The notes beneath the pieces are model-generated. The model worked only from the letters and a program-made list of their open reading frames with translations, searched no databases and was not told where the DNA came from. The position numbers and the translations under genes are program-made. From Amyelois transitella (taxonomy: Eukaryota; Arthropoda; Insecta; Lepidoptera; Pyralidae): a stretch of DNA of 64,000 nt. Below are positions 26,301 to 35,993 of the stretch, piece by piece; positions within the stretch are counted from its first letter, which is position 1, and every line of letters starts with the position of its first letter. Where the stretch lies: positions 3,906,001-3,970,000 of the forward strand of contig NC_083527.1 of the NCBI RefSeq assembly GCF_032362555.1. Direction: 5' to 3'.

Positions 26301-29300
26301 TCAAAAAGTTATACATACTTACACACATATGATCACATCCTCATCATTTAGAAGACTGACAGGCCACGGTCAGATGTATGGCCTTATTTTAATAGTGACA
26401 GGTTTCTAGAAGTAGTATAGTAACTATATATAGATGTATGGCCTTATTTAAATAGTGACAGGTTTCTAGAAGTAGTATAGTAACTATATATATATATATA
26501 TATAACATCTTCATCCCTAAAGACAGAGCCTAATGTCTCAAAAAGACTTCAGCTGTATAACTTAATGAAAGAATTGAGATTAAAAAATTGACAAGTTGCT
26601 AGCCCATCGTCTGAAATAAGAATCATTATTTTATTAGCCTTTCCCTTGATTGACACACAAACAAAATAAACAAATAACAAATGCAATGATATACTTACCT
26701 AACAAATGTACATGTAAAATGATGTATTTACGAGATATACTACTATATTCTCGTATACTACCACCACTACCATGTCAGAACGACTCACATTATACAATAC
26801 ACACATATGATCACATCCTCATCATTTAAAAGACTGACAGGCCACGTTCAGCTGTTTGGCTTAGTGATGGAATTGAGATTCAAATAGTGACAGGTTGACG
26901 TTTAGCTGTTCGGCTTAGTGATGGAATTACGATTCTAATAGTGACAGGTCGCTAGCCCATCATCTACTAAAAGAAGAATCCCAAGTTTATAAGCCTAACA
27001 AATGTACATGTAAAATTATGTATTTACGAGATACTAGGTATATTCTCGTATACTAGAATAATAACAAGGTCGCGAGCTGGATCCCCCCGGTCAGGTCTTG
27101 TTGAAACTTTTTGTGATTGGTCAAAATCTTGAATATATATACTATACTTGACCGAGCAAACGAAGCTCGAAGCTAGTTAGATCAAACAATTTTTTTTTTT
27201 TTTGCAAGAGCACTGTTTTGTATGTATGTTTATAACGCGATAACTTTCGAACTGTATGTAGGATGTGTCAATGTGTCAATAGAATTTTTAATTTTGTTAA
27301 TCATCAATATCGGCCATGTAGCTTTTGAGATAATCACATTTTTTTTAAATTTGAATGTGTACGCGAGGTCCGCGCGCGACGAACAGCCAGTTATTTATAT
27401 AATAAACAATTTTAGGGAGGTTCTTCAGAGAACGAGGGCTCATCAGTGGGCTCCCGCGTCAACATCCAGCAGAAACTCCAGGAGAAGAAGCAGAAGCAAC
27501 TCGCGGAACTGAGAGTCATCGAGGAAGAAATCAAACAGGTACCTACGATATAATTTTTGTTTGTTTTTATTCATTTAATTCACATATTTCTTATCTAAAA
27601 CTTGCACATGTCCAAATCCTATCTACTTAAATTATCCAAATTCACATAACCTCATAATACAAATAACTACCTACTATATATTTTTTGTAATACAATAAAA
27701 TATTTACAAAGAAACTATCACCACAGGGTAAACTAGCCAAAACCACGCCAGTAGCGGCCGAAGAGATCTACAGCAGCCTCCAAAGACAGCCCATACCGCG
27801 GGCGAAAACACACGCGGAGCCGCCGGCGTGGCCTAGTATAGAAATCACGCACTCCTACCAAAACTACCCAGTCATACCCCACACATGCAATATCTACCCA
27901 ACTTATACAGAAATCAAACCCGAATACGGCGTACAAAATTTCCCCCCCGAAGATAATACTACCGAATTAAATGATCTTAAGATCCGAAGATTGCCGAACA
28001 GATACGACAACGCCCGAACGTTTTACGAAAACCCGACTAATGTGAGAAGTGACGTCACAAGGACACCTATTCGGTCACCGAACTATTTAGCTATAGGTGA
28101 AACTAGAAGTTATGACGCGAACGGTTGTGGTAGCCCGCGGAATGTAATAAATAATAGTCCTAAAAATTACGCTCCCGAAGTCTCTAATGACTACGAAGCG
28201 GGTATAGATAAGCCTAGATTAGTCCAGAGTAATATGTATACGGAAGAGAGTAGAAATATAGAGTATGGTTATTGCGAGAACGGGCAGGGTTATTCTGGGA
28301 AGGATGACTATTCAGCTTTGCATAGTGCGTTGGCGAATGTTCAGAGTATAGAGAATATAAGGAGTACGTATGAGTGCGGGCAGTATGGTCAGAATTGCGA
28401 TAGGTTTCCCTACCAGCTGGGGAAGAAGGACCGCAAGATGCAAAGGTGTCGGACGCCGGAGATTCTGTTGGCGCCGCATTATTTGGAAGGCTGCAGTCGG
28501 CAAGTCTGCTGCCATTGGGGAGCGCCTTACACGTAAGATATAGTTTTACTATTTTGAAGTATTGTGTGAAGGGTCAACTTACTATTGAGAATTTGCTTTG
28601 ATTTGTTACTTTAAGAAATTGCAATGTCAATAATTTAATTTAATGTTATTTATCAATTTAAGCCGATTTAATACAACAACAAAACAATCTAATTTTCTTA
28701 CAACGTGCTGCAACCGCATCTGAAATAAAACGAAAAGGGTTGATAAGAGTTACATACTACTCTGTCAAGAAAGTAGCAGGAAAAGATCAATAATACACAA
28801 ACTGTTTGTTATTCATCCAAATTTATTTTATCACCTTCAAAATATGCTCCTTTAGAAACGATACACTTACGCCAACGAATAATCCAATCATCAAAACATT
28901 TTTTTAAACGCTGTTTCCGGAATTGAGGTCAGTTCTCGCCGCGAATTCTCTTTTATGTCTTCTACCGATTGAAAACGGGTGCCACGAAGTGGTAATTTGA
29001 GTTTAGGAAAAAGAAAAAAGTCGGCTGGAGCCATATCTGGTGAATATGGTGGTTGCTCGATGGTATTTGTTGAGTGTTTGGTTAAAAATTCGTTCACAAT
29101 GATGGCCTTGTGCGAAGGTGCATTATCATGGTGCAAAATCCAAGAATTTTCTTTCCACAAATCTGGCCTTTTTCGTCGGATTTGCTCTCTTAAACGCCGC
29201 ATAACACTCAAATAATATTCCTTATTTACCGTTTGACCTTCCGGCAAGAATTCCGAGTGCACAACACCGCGATAGTCAAAGAAAACAGTCAACATGACTT

Positions 29301-31621
29301 TGACTTTTGAACGACTTTGGCGTGGTTTTTTCGGTTTCGGTTCAGTTGGAAGGCGCCACTCCGAAGCTTGTTGACTAGTTTGCATGTCAAACTCGTAAAC
29401 CCACGTCTCGTCACCAGTAACAATGCGTTTCATGAATGTTGGGTCGGAATTGACTCGTTCTAGCATGTCCTCAGCGACTCTCATGCGATTGAGTTTTTGA
29501 AAAAAATTCAGGTCTTTTGGGACTAGCCGGTCGGCAACATGTTTCATACCCAAATTATTAGTTAAAATGGTACGGATCGACTCGTGAGATACAGAAAGTT
29601 CGGTGGCTATCTCTCTCAAAGTTGAATGAGGATTTTCAGTCACTATTTCCTTCACTTTTGCGATGTTAACTTCAGTTGCAGACGTTGATGGCCTACCAGA
29701 GCGAGGCAAATCTTCCATCACATCTCGACCGCTTTTGAACGCTTTGTACCACTCATAAGCACGAGTTTTTGATAAAGTCGATTCACCGTAAGCCTTCTGT
29801 AACATTTTCAGTGACTCCGAACACGATATTCCATTGGCAATGCAAAATTTAAGACAAACTCTTTGTTCGATGTTTTTATCCATTATGAAATTAGCAATAC
29901 ACACTAGATATGATATAACTAAAAATAGCACTGTATTTAATGTAAACAACAGATGCAACTCAAACTCCGCGCCAAAATGGAAAACAGTTGTGCCAATCTA
30001 ACAACAACAAAAAAAACAAAAATTTGAATTTGGAACCATAAATAAATAATCCATTCCCGATACTTTTCTGACTGAATGTATTACGACATAGACATGTTCT
30101 ACGCCCATGATCATAAGGTAAAAATCATAGAATTATTGACATAACAAAATCTATGGTAAACTCTAAGCTCCTCTTCAGCGGGGTTATACCAGGCAGGGGA
30201 AAAAATTCAAGAAAATACAAGAAAAAATTATATCTCATTGTAGGAACAGAAAAAAAGAAGACATGCCAGGGTGTGCAGGCGTGGCGGCCGTGCACAGCAG
30301 CGGGGAGGAGTCTCCTCTCGCGCTGAGGGACACTCCGCGACCGCCCAGCGACATCGATAGCCAGGTACAGCATTCTTGTAGGGACAGAAAGAAGACAAAC
30401 CAGGGTGTGATAGATCAACTATTGTACCGGGCACTGATGACGCGTTGTCTAGAGAACAAAATTTTAAATCACGCTTTGAAAAAACAAGAGATGAAACTGC
30501 TTGTTCTGGCGATACCAAAGTTGCATGTAGAGTTTGCTTGCCAAGCTGAATAGTCTAATATAAAAGTCTACCTACCTCACATTTCAAACATGTTACCCCA
30601 AAGGTAAATGCTTTTAAAATATATTTACGTCATGGTTTTTTATATATTATAGATAAGCCCAATTTACCCTTTTTGTGTGGAACCTTAAAAATGATAAGAC
30701 TTTTATTTTTCATTTCATAACTTTATTTTCTCTTTCAGATATCTTTGCCACGGTCGTACACTTTACCGCGAGAGTTCCGCTACTGGCGGCGCCGGCCGAG
30801 ACTACGAGACACCCATGTACCTAGCAATAACAGCAGCGATGGTAAGTGGCACTTTTTTTGTTATCATTATGTAATCAACGTCAATGCCACTTTAAAAGTT
30901 ATTTATTTCTCACTTACCGTTTTTATATCTGTACTTGCCACTCTAAAACCCTTGGATTCAGATTGCCGTTTCATTTATCTTATCTGCCGCGGGATCCTAA
31001 TTCACATGAATCCAAAATTTGTTAGAATGCCTATTACAAGGCATTCGTCATTGTTCCGTGCATGGTAACTTGATATGCGGTTGACTGTACCTAATACATA
31101 CATACATATGATCACGTCTATATCCCTTGCGGGGTAGACAGAGCCAACAGTCTTGAAAAGACTGAATGGCCACGTTCAGCTATTTGGCTTAATGATAGAA
31201 CCGAGATTCAAATAGTGACAGGTTGCTAGCCCATCGCCTAAAAGAGGAATCCTAAGTTTATAAGCCTATCCCTTAGTCGCCTTTTACGACATCCATGGGA
31301 AAGAGATGGAGTGGTCCTATTCTTTTTTTGTAATAGTGCCGGGAACCACACGGCACTGCCGGGAACCACACGGCACCTACCTAATATAATATCGTTAATC
31401 AATTTCCAGGCGACGTAGACAGCGCAGACAACGACAGCGACCACCGCTCAAACTGTTCAGCGGCTTCTCAGCTGCAAAGCCCTACGTACTCCTTCCAGTA
31501 CGCACATAGGCCTGATATGGTACCACGGGAAGAGTCGAGATACAGTGAGGTGTACGCTTGTCCGGACCGAAGGAGGCGAGGAAGAGCTAAGCAAGGGCCT
31601 AAACCTGAGACTAAGTTGTAA
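20347..31621 (+). CDS. XK-related (XKR) family membrane protein
   Basis: Fifteen coding exons, about 886 aa: 20347-20520, 20704-20878, 21392-21532, 22635-22780, 23121-23211, 23441-23604, 24373-24515, 24842-24927, 25128-25203, 26016-26115, 27416-27538, 27727-28532, 30244-30364, 30739-30841, 31410-31621. All phases agree. XKR proteins are multipass plasma-membrane proteins; several vertebrate members scramble phospholipids after caspase cleavage. The first approximately 355 residues hold about eight to ten hydrophobic helices, with the family's MLRLVHAFCEAAPMLLLQLH at about 117-136 and LNVISASLSMFSVCWALASF after it. The cytoplasmic tail of about 500 aa is unusually long: poly-His (about 429-432), a Gln/Lys/Glu coiled coil (about 445-473), a Tyr/Asn-rich stretch encoded by the 806-nt exon, and an Arg-rich end. 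Reading through the exon ending 28532 gives a stop at 28534-28536, so intron retention would shorten the tail. The weakest junction is the GTTAGA donor after 26115. Confidence 0.92.
20997..21217 (+). repeat. Repeat family E copy 1
   Basis: Shares about 220 bp with 22370-22605, including ATTTATTTTCAAAATTGGAT and GCGCATGTGTAGAAGAAGCG. The two copies flank XKR exon 4. Probably a non-LTR retroposon end. Confidence 0.85.
21545..21806 (+). repeat. Repeat family A, near full length
   Basis: From a (CATA)-like start through CGTCTATATCCCTTACGGGG to GGGAACCACACGGCAC. It starts 12 bp downstream of the XKR exon 4 donor (21532). Confidence 0.92.
22240..22345 (-). repeat. Repeat family D, tail part
   Basis: AAATCACGCTTCTTTCCCGG, GGGTAGGCAGAGAGGTACC and CTAGCCACGATCTCTGCATA, the complement of the phrases at 6225-6315 and 13025-13120. 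Confidence 0.8.
22370..22605 (+). repeat. Repeat family E copy 2
   Basis: Second copy of the family at 20997-21217, roughly 90% alike by eye, ending about 30 bp before XKR exon 5 (22635). Confidence 0.85.
24068..24264 (+). mobile_element. Helitron-like non-autonomous element
   Basis: Begins TCCTACTACTATTATAAAGG, ends GGGCGGCCTCTAG and is flanked by A on the left and T on the right. A 5' TC, a 3' CTAG and insertion between A and T are Helitron hallmarks. It has no terminal inverted repeats and no coding frame. It lies in the XKR intron before exon 24373-24515. Confidence 0.75.
24286..24350 (-). repeat. Repeat family A tail fragment near an acceptor
   Basis: TTCAAGACTATAGCTCTGTC, GAGGGATATAGACGTGAACG and a TATGTGTGTATG tail, ending about 22 bp before the XKR exon at 24373. 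Confidence 0.8.
25686..25933 (+). repeat. Repeat family A, near full length
   Basis: Runs from (CATA)n to GGGAACCACACGGCAC, missing a short segment after GAGATTCAAAT. In the XKR intron 25204-26015. Confidence 0.92.
26150..27060. repeat. Expanded block of family A-derived minisatellite and (TA)n
   Basis: A unit of about 60 bp starting AGATGTATGGCCTTATTT and ending in (TA)n occurs at about 26196, 26372 and 26433. A second unit, CTAACAAATGTACATGTAAAA followed by TTCTCGTATACTA, occurs at about 26698 and 26996. Family A phrases (GTGATGGAATTGAGATTC, AGTGACAGGTT) are scattered through it. The whole block lies in the XKR intron 26116-27415. Confidence 0.8.
28757..30080 (-). mobile_element. mariner-family DNA transposon
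   Basis: About 1.32 kb, the usual mariner size, inserted in the XKR intron 28533-30243. Imperfect terminal inverted repeats are visible: CTCTGTCAAGAAAGTAGCAG at the left and, on the minus strand, TTCAGTCAGAAAAGTATCGG at the right, each next to a TA. It encodes the transposase described at 28809-29883. Confidence 0.93.
28809..29883 (-). pseudogene. mariner transposase with one frameshift near the C-terminus
   Basis: From the Met at 29883 (MDKNIEQRVCLKF) the frame is open to about 28895 and carries an N-terminal helix-turn-helix (STLREIATELSVSHESIR) and the linker-to-catalytic hallmarks. The catalytic triad is present: TGDETWV, HHDNAPSH and YSPDMAPADFFLF, with 34 residues between the second and third Asp (D,D34D). 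In a run of seven identical bases (28899-28905) one extra base shifts the frame, giving an early stop at about 28892. The expected final approximately 28 codons continue in the next frame to TAA at 28811-28809. The lone lesion suggests a young insertion. Confidence 0.9.
30371..30412 (+). pseudogene. Decayed duplicate of the 5' end of an XKR exon
   Basis: CATTCTTGTAGGGACAGAAA and the following bases through CCAGGGTGTGATAG closely copy the acceptor and first approximately 30 bp of the XKR exon at 30244 (CTCATTGTAGGAACAG through CCAGGGTGTGCAGG). The copy starts 7 bp after that exon's donor and runs into TGATAG stops. Confidence 0.75.
31094..31376 (+). repeat. Repeat family A, full length with duplicated end
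   Basis: Complete from (CATA)n to the CACACGGCA end. The terminal GTGCCGGGAACCACACGGCA-type 20-mer is present twice in tandem (31336-31376). It stops 33 bp before the last XKR exon (31410). Confidence 0.95.
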
Positions 31622-32213
31622 AATACGACTTGTTTAATGGCTGCTATGCGTACAATTAGTACTTACGCAACTTCAGTCCTTCATTTTCTCTCCAGCCCCC
31701 GTAGCACGCGCGACGTCGCCATACTATCGCTGTTTCGCTTTTTAAATGACGTGAAACGGGACAGCGATAGATTTTCGTGTTACAAAAACGGCGTCGCGCG
31801 TGCCATACTACTGAGGCAGCACGCACACAAACCTAATATGGCCTGATGCCTTTACTGAGAATGAAAAATGCACTGTAAATCTTAGTTGTTCCACGATGGG
31901 GACTAGTGAGATAGACGGGAATCACCTTGACATAATATTATGGTTAATAGGTACCAATTCAAATACCTATCTGATAAGATGCATTATCCTCTCGCAAGAA
32001 CTTATTTTTATTGTAAATTATAGATAAGTTAAAACAATTATACGTATTCCGTCCAAATAAGAAATACTTAAATTGGATCTCTGTTTTTTAGATAAGTTTA
32101 ATGCAAAAATGTATAATAAGAATTGATATATAAGTGATCATGTAAATGATTTGTATTTAACTGTATCATAGTGTAAACATTTAATACATAAGGAAAAGGA
32201 GATCGTAAATAAA
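31622..32213 (+). other. XKR 3' UTR
   Basis: Follows the TAA at 31619-31621. The 69-codon frame at 31637-31846 has no support as a gene. AATAAA at 32208-32213 is a good polyadenylation signal. Confidence 0.65.
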
Positions 32214-32245
32214 ACAGACATATCAAACTTTTATTTATTTATTAT
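32208..32245. terminator. Back-to-back polyadenylation signals
   Basis: AATAAA at 32208-32213 on the plus strand (XKR) and TTTATTTATT at about 32230-32240, which is AATAAATAAA on the minus strand, could serve XKR and DEK transcripts converging here. Confidence 0.5.
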
Positions 32246-35200
32246 CTATATTCCAATTGTAAAAGGGGGGGTACCAGTCACTCTATCATTCCGTGTCACT
32301 ACTCCGCTACTGATCTCAACCATTTACACATTTATAAAGAAAAACGTCAACCGAAATAGGTTAAAATTCACAAATACACATTTAATGTTGATTAATCCTA
32401 GCTTACAACTAGGGGTTCGGATGCGGCGAGAGATTCTTATTCACCGACAAAATTAAAAAGGAACGTTACTGACAGGCCTATTCGATATCATCGGACAGGG
32501 ATGTCGTCCACAACGCGGCAGTCGATTAGAGATCATCGAATATAGACAGGCGTCTCTAATGTCTCGCGCGTTGCGGGTCAAGTCTCGCCGCACCCGTACC
32601 CAGTAACCTATAGTGTTAGCTCAACCACGGACTTAGCGACGATTTCGGCCACAAGTTACAAAAACAAACGCTGTGAAGCACCTAACGTAAAATAAACAGA
32701 AGACAACAACTACCGTATTCCATTGAAAAACTACATACGACGACCACAAGTATTGATATGGCTCGAGATTATTGTAGAACGATTACATGTTGTTTCTATT
32801 GTAAAAATATCTTATCACACTAATACAGTTAGTGTGTACCTGTCATTATCCTGAGTTTGTGAAGTGGGTCTAGGAATATTCTAAATAATTTACAATTTAG
32901 TTAGCAGTGAAGACGGCAAACGTTACTAGATATAAAACGAATTTGTCTTCAATTCATATGATGTAGAAATATAACATATCTTATAAATAGAAAGCGACCT
33001 TGTTTAACTAAACACATTCCTTAATAATGGATATCATTGTATAAGAAAATACTTAAAAGTCAACTAATTATTTAAAAAAATAAATATATGGATAATTAAG
33101 ATAACTCTTTATTGATAAAAAAAGGAACACCATAATTCCGAAATAGAAACATTGCCGTATCCACTTGCCCGAAAATAATCTTTTATTCCAAAATATAAAA
33201 ATATATGGAAGATATAAATATACCTTCCGTATTTCGATTTCGACTAAATGCGTCCTTACAACATTCCTGACGGTATTGTATCAATTCATATATTTTTTTA
33301 TACATACTAAACACGTATGTTATGAAAATTTATTATTAATACTTTTTTTTAATAAATGCGATATTCAACAATCTTTCATAAGTAGGTTCATTGAACAGAA
33401 GCCAATCTCATACCTAAGTTAGGTCTAAAGAATCTTATTTTCAATAAACATGACACAATACCGCCAAACCGGAACCAATACGCAGCCCACAAAATACAAA
33501 CATAGCCCCATTAAGCAAGTCCTGGGTATATTTACACAACTTAACACTTATCATCCTTAACCGATTAGCATTACTCTGCGATAGTGCCTGAATTGAATGA
33601 GAACACTTTCAAGTGTCATAAAATAAGCTTATCCAAACATTTGAACAATTTCCTTTAGGTGACTATCGAAATAGCTACCAATTTATACAAATTTAAAGTT
33701 TGAAAAATAAAACATTAGTATACATTAGGACTGATTTCGCCCGCGCATTGAGTGCATAAAATAATGTGGTCCCGACTGCTAGGTAAGAAAAAAATAATTG
33801 TAAAAAATTACGTTACACAATTTTGGTGCACTCAACGCGTTCAAGACGAAGGTAAAGAAACAAAGGAATTGTTATAACCACTAGAGACCCTCTTTGTAGG
33901 CACGTGAAAAATAACTGCTCTTATAGCCCTACTGTAAATCGGATTACACTTATACTAAGGGAATTATTCCTACAACATAAAATTACAATCCTCACCGCGA
34001 CGCGTCGACTTCACAACAATAATACGAACTATGGACCAATAATTGCGATGTTTCTAACAACTCAATAGCGAACGCGTACAAAGTGCCATTATTTTGTTAC
34101 TTTTTTCAAGGCAGAGCAAAAACATGGCATGGCAGTGGTGTTACTACTCAACAGCGCTTTTTCGTGTTTTCATACACGAAATGTTGCAATTGGCCATTAA
34201 TATCAAATGCAAGATAACACAAAGGTATATAACATTTTTGAAACTTTATTTTTTTATTTAGCAAACCATGACTGCAATATTGCCTTTTTTACACATAGAC
34301 ATGCCTTTAAATCTAGTAAACACTTTAACATAAATTATCATATTCACAAACAATACTTAAATTATCATCGTTGTCAAAAATATCGCAATCAAGCGACATA
34401 GTTAATGATAATATGAAATGTTTGTAAAAGCCGAGCGGCGCCGGGTCGGCACATTAGTCTAGAGTTTAAGATGCGTGGCTTACTTGACTATGAATGTTTT
34501 GCGGCCGAGTCACCGCTCACGATGATATGAGCTGAAAAATAACATTTCGTCATCGTCAAGTTGTTCATCGGAAATTTAAGTTATTTCTTTATGGATATGG
34601 TTGTTACATTGCGAATAGAGATAATATAAATATTGGAATTAGCTGTGTCTAAAGGCGTAAACCGAATAAAAGTATAAGAAAAGCGGCGTTGTAACGTGTT
34701 TTTATGTTAAATTTCAACAAAATCGTTCAGTGGTTAGGATTTTAAAAATAAGTCGCCTTCTTTTGTACATACACAGAAATTAGATGGCAAAAATAAATGT
34801 TCATATTAAGCAAAATTATTTATTTACGAAATAACAAAATGTAAAATACAGGCATGCAAAAAAAAAATAAAAACAATAACTACCTTGTAAGGAAAAGCAG
34901 GTGTATATTCCATTTCACGTGAAAACTCTCAATATATTATTATTGTAATAATATATAACTATGTCCTTTTTTATAAACTATTACTATGTTGACATCTACA
35001 CTTCGCCTTAACTCCTAACTTAAATACACTGCAACAAACAAAATGAAAAACAAAATAAATATAAAAACATCCAAATAACATGCAATATACATTAATTAAA
35101 TGTTGATAAAAACTTTATTACCAAATTTGAAAAAAAAATATTTATTTCACTCCCTCTCCCTCTCTCTTCACAGCGTTCAATTAAATAGCTGAAGATAGCA

Positions 35201-35435
35201 TGTTAAGTTACATGCCGTGAAAAGATTACGCAAAAACAAATTGTTGAGCATGCAACTAGGAATAAATAAGATGTTACAAAAAAATTATCATTATGTATTT
35301 ATAGCAGAATAATAATACCAAGAAAAGTATGGACCGGTCTGGTTAAGAATATAGAAAGGGACAGCTGCTGGATAAAGACGCATACGAGTATAATCATCAG
35401 TGTGAAAAAACAAATTCCATATATAAAATAAATAC

Positions 35436-35525
35436 ATACAGGACATATTACACAGATTGAGTTAGCCTCGAAGTAAGTTCGAATCTTGTGTTACGAGATA
35501 CTAACTCAACGATACTACATTATAT
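35436..35525 (-). mobile_element. SINE family B tail fragment
   Basis: CAGGACATATTACACAGATTGAGTTAGCCTC and CGAGATACTAACTCAACGAT match the tails of the copies at 6395 and 42540; the tRNA-like head is missing. Confidence 0.7.
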
Positions 35526-35644
35526 AGAGATAGTTTAAGATATTATATATGTAAATGTCGAAGGAGATCTCCCATGCACTAGACTGACTCGATCAAAAAC
35601 TATCTAACGTCAACAATCAACTCTAAATATCTGGCATTTCGATA

Positions 35645-35875
35645 TATATACATATAGTCACTTGCGATATAGTCAGAGCCAACTGTCTTGTAAAGAATCA
35701 AAGACCATGAGCTGGATGGCTTAAAGATAGAATTGAGATTCAAATAGTGTCAGGTTTCTAGCCCATCCCCTAAAGAGAAATCAGAAGTTTAGCCTATCCC
35801 TTATTCGCCTTTTACGACATCCATGGGAAAAATATGCAGTGGTTCTATTTAAAGTGCCGGAAACCACACGGCACA
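35645..35875 (+). repeat. Repeat family A, degenerate
   Basis: From ATATAGTCACTTGCGATATAG to GCCGGAAACCACACGGCAC, with many substitutions, so an older copy. It lies about 120 bp downstream of the DEK stop codon. Confidence 0.8.
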
Positions 35876-35899
35876 TTTCCAGATGATTCAGGCGACGAA

Positions 35900-35989
35900 C
35901 ATGCCTGACCACGACTGCTCTCTCAAGAGCATACGACAATGAATCATGCCTGACCACGACTGCTCTCTCAAGAGCATACGACAATGAAT
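35900..35989. repeat. 45-bp tandem duplication next to the DEK stop
   Basis: Two nearly identical head-to-tail copies of a 45-bp unit beginning CATGCCTGACCACGACTGCT. The block ends 5 bp before the DEK stop codon at 35994-35996. Confidence 0.9.
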
Positions 35990-35993
35990 ATAT

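Larger units (their letters stand above)
32246..35993 (-). other. Downstream flank of DEK, possibly long 3' UTR
   Basis: No coding frame with support. Many minus-strand AATAAA sequences occur (for example about 35114-35119 and 35141-35146), so the DEK transcript could end anywhere between about 35110 and 32230. 32440-32700 is GC-richer and free of recognised repeats but has stops in all frames. Confidence 0.45.

Noticed and set aside
26240-26510. (TA)n tracts as an origin or regulatory element
   Set aside because: They belong to a local minisatellite expansion inside an intron.
31637-31846. 69-codon frame after the XKR stop
   Set aside because: Lies in the 3' UTR, no start context or similarity.
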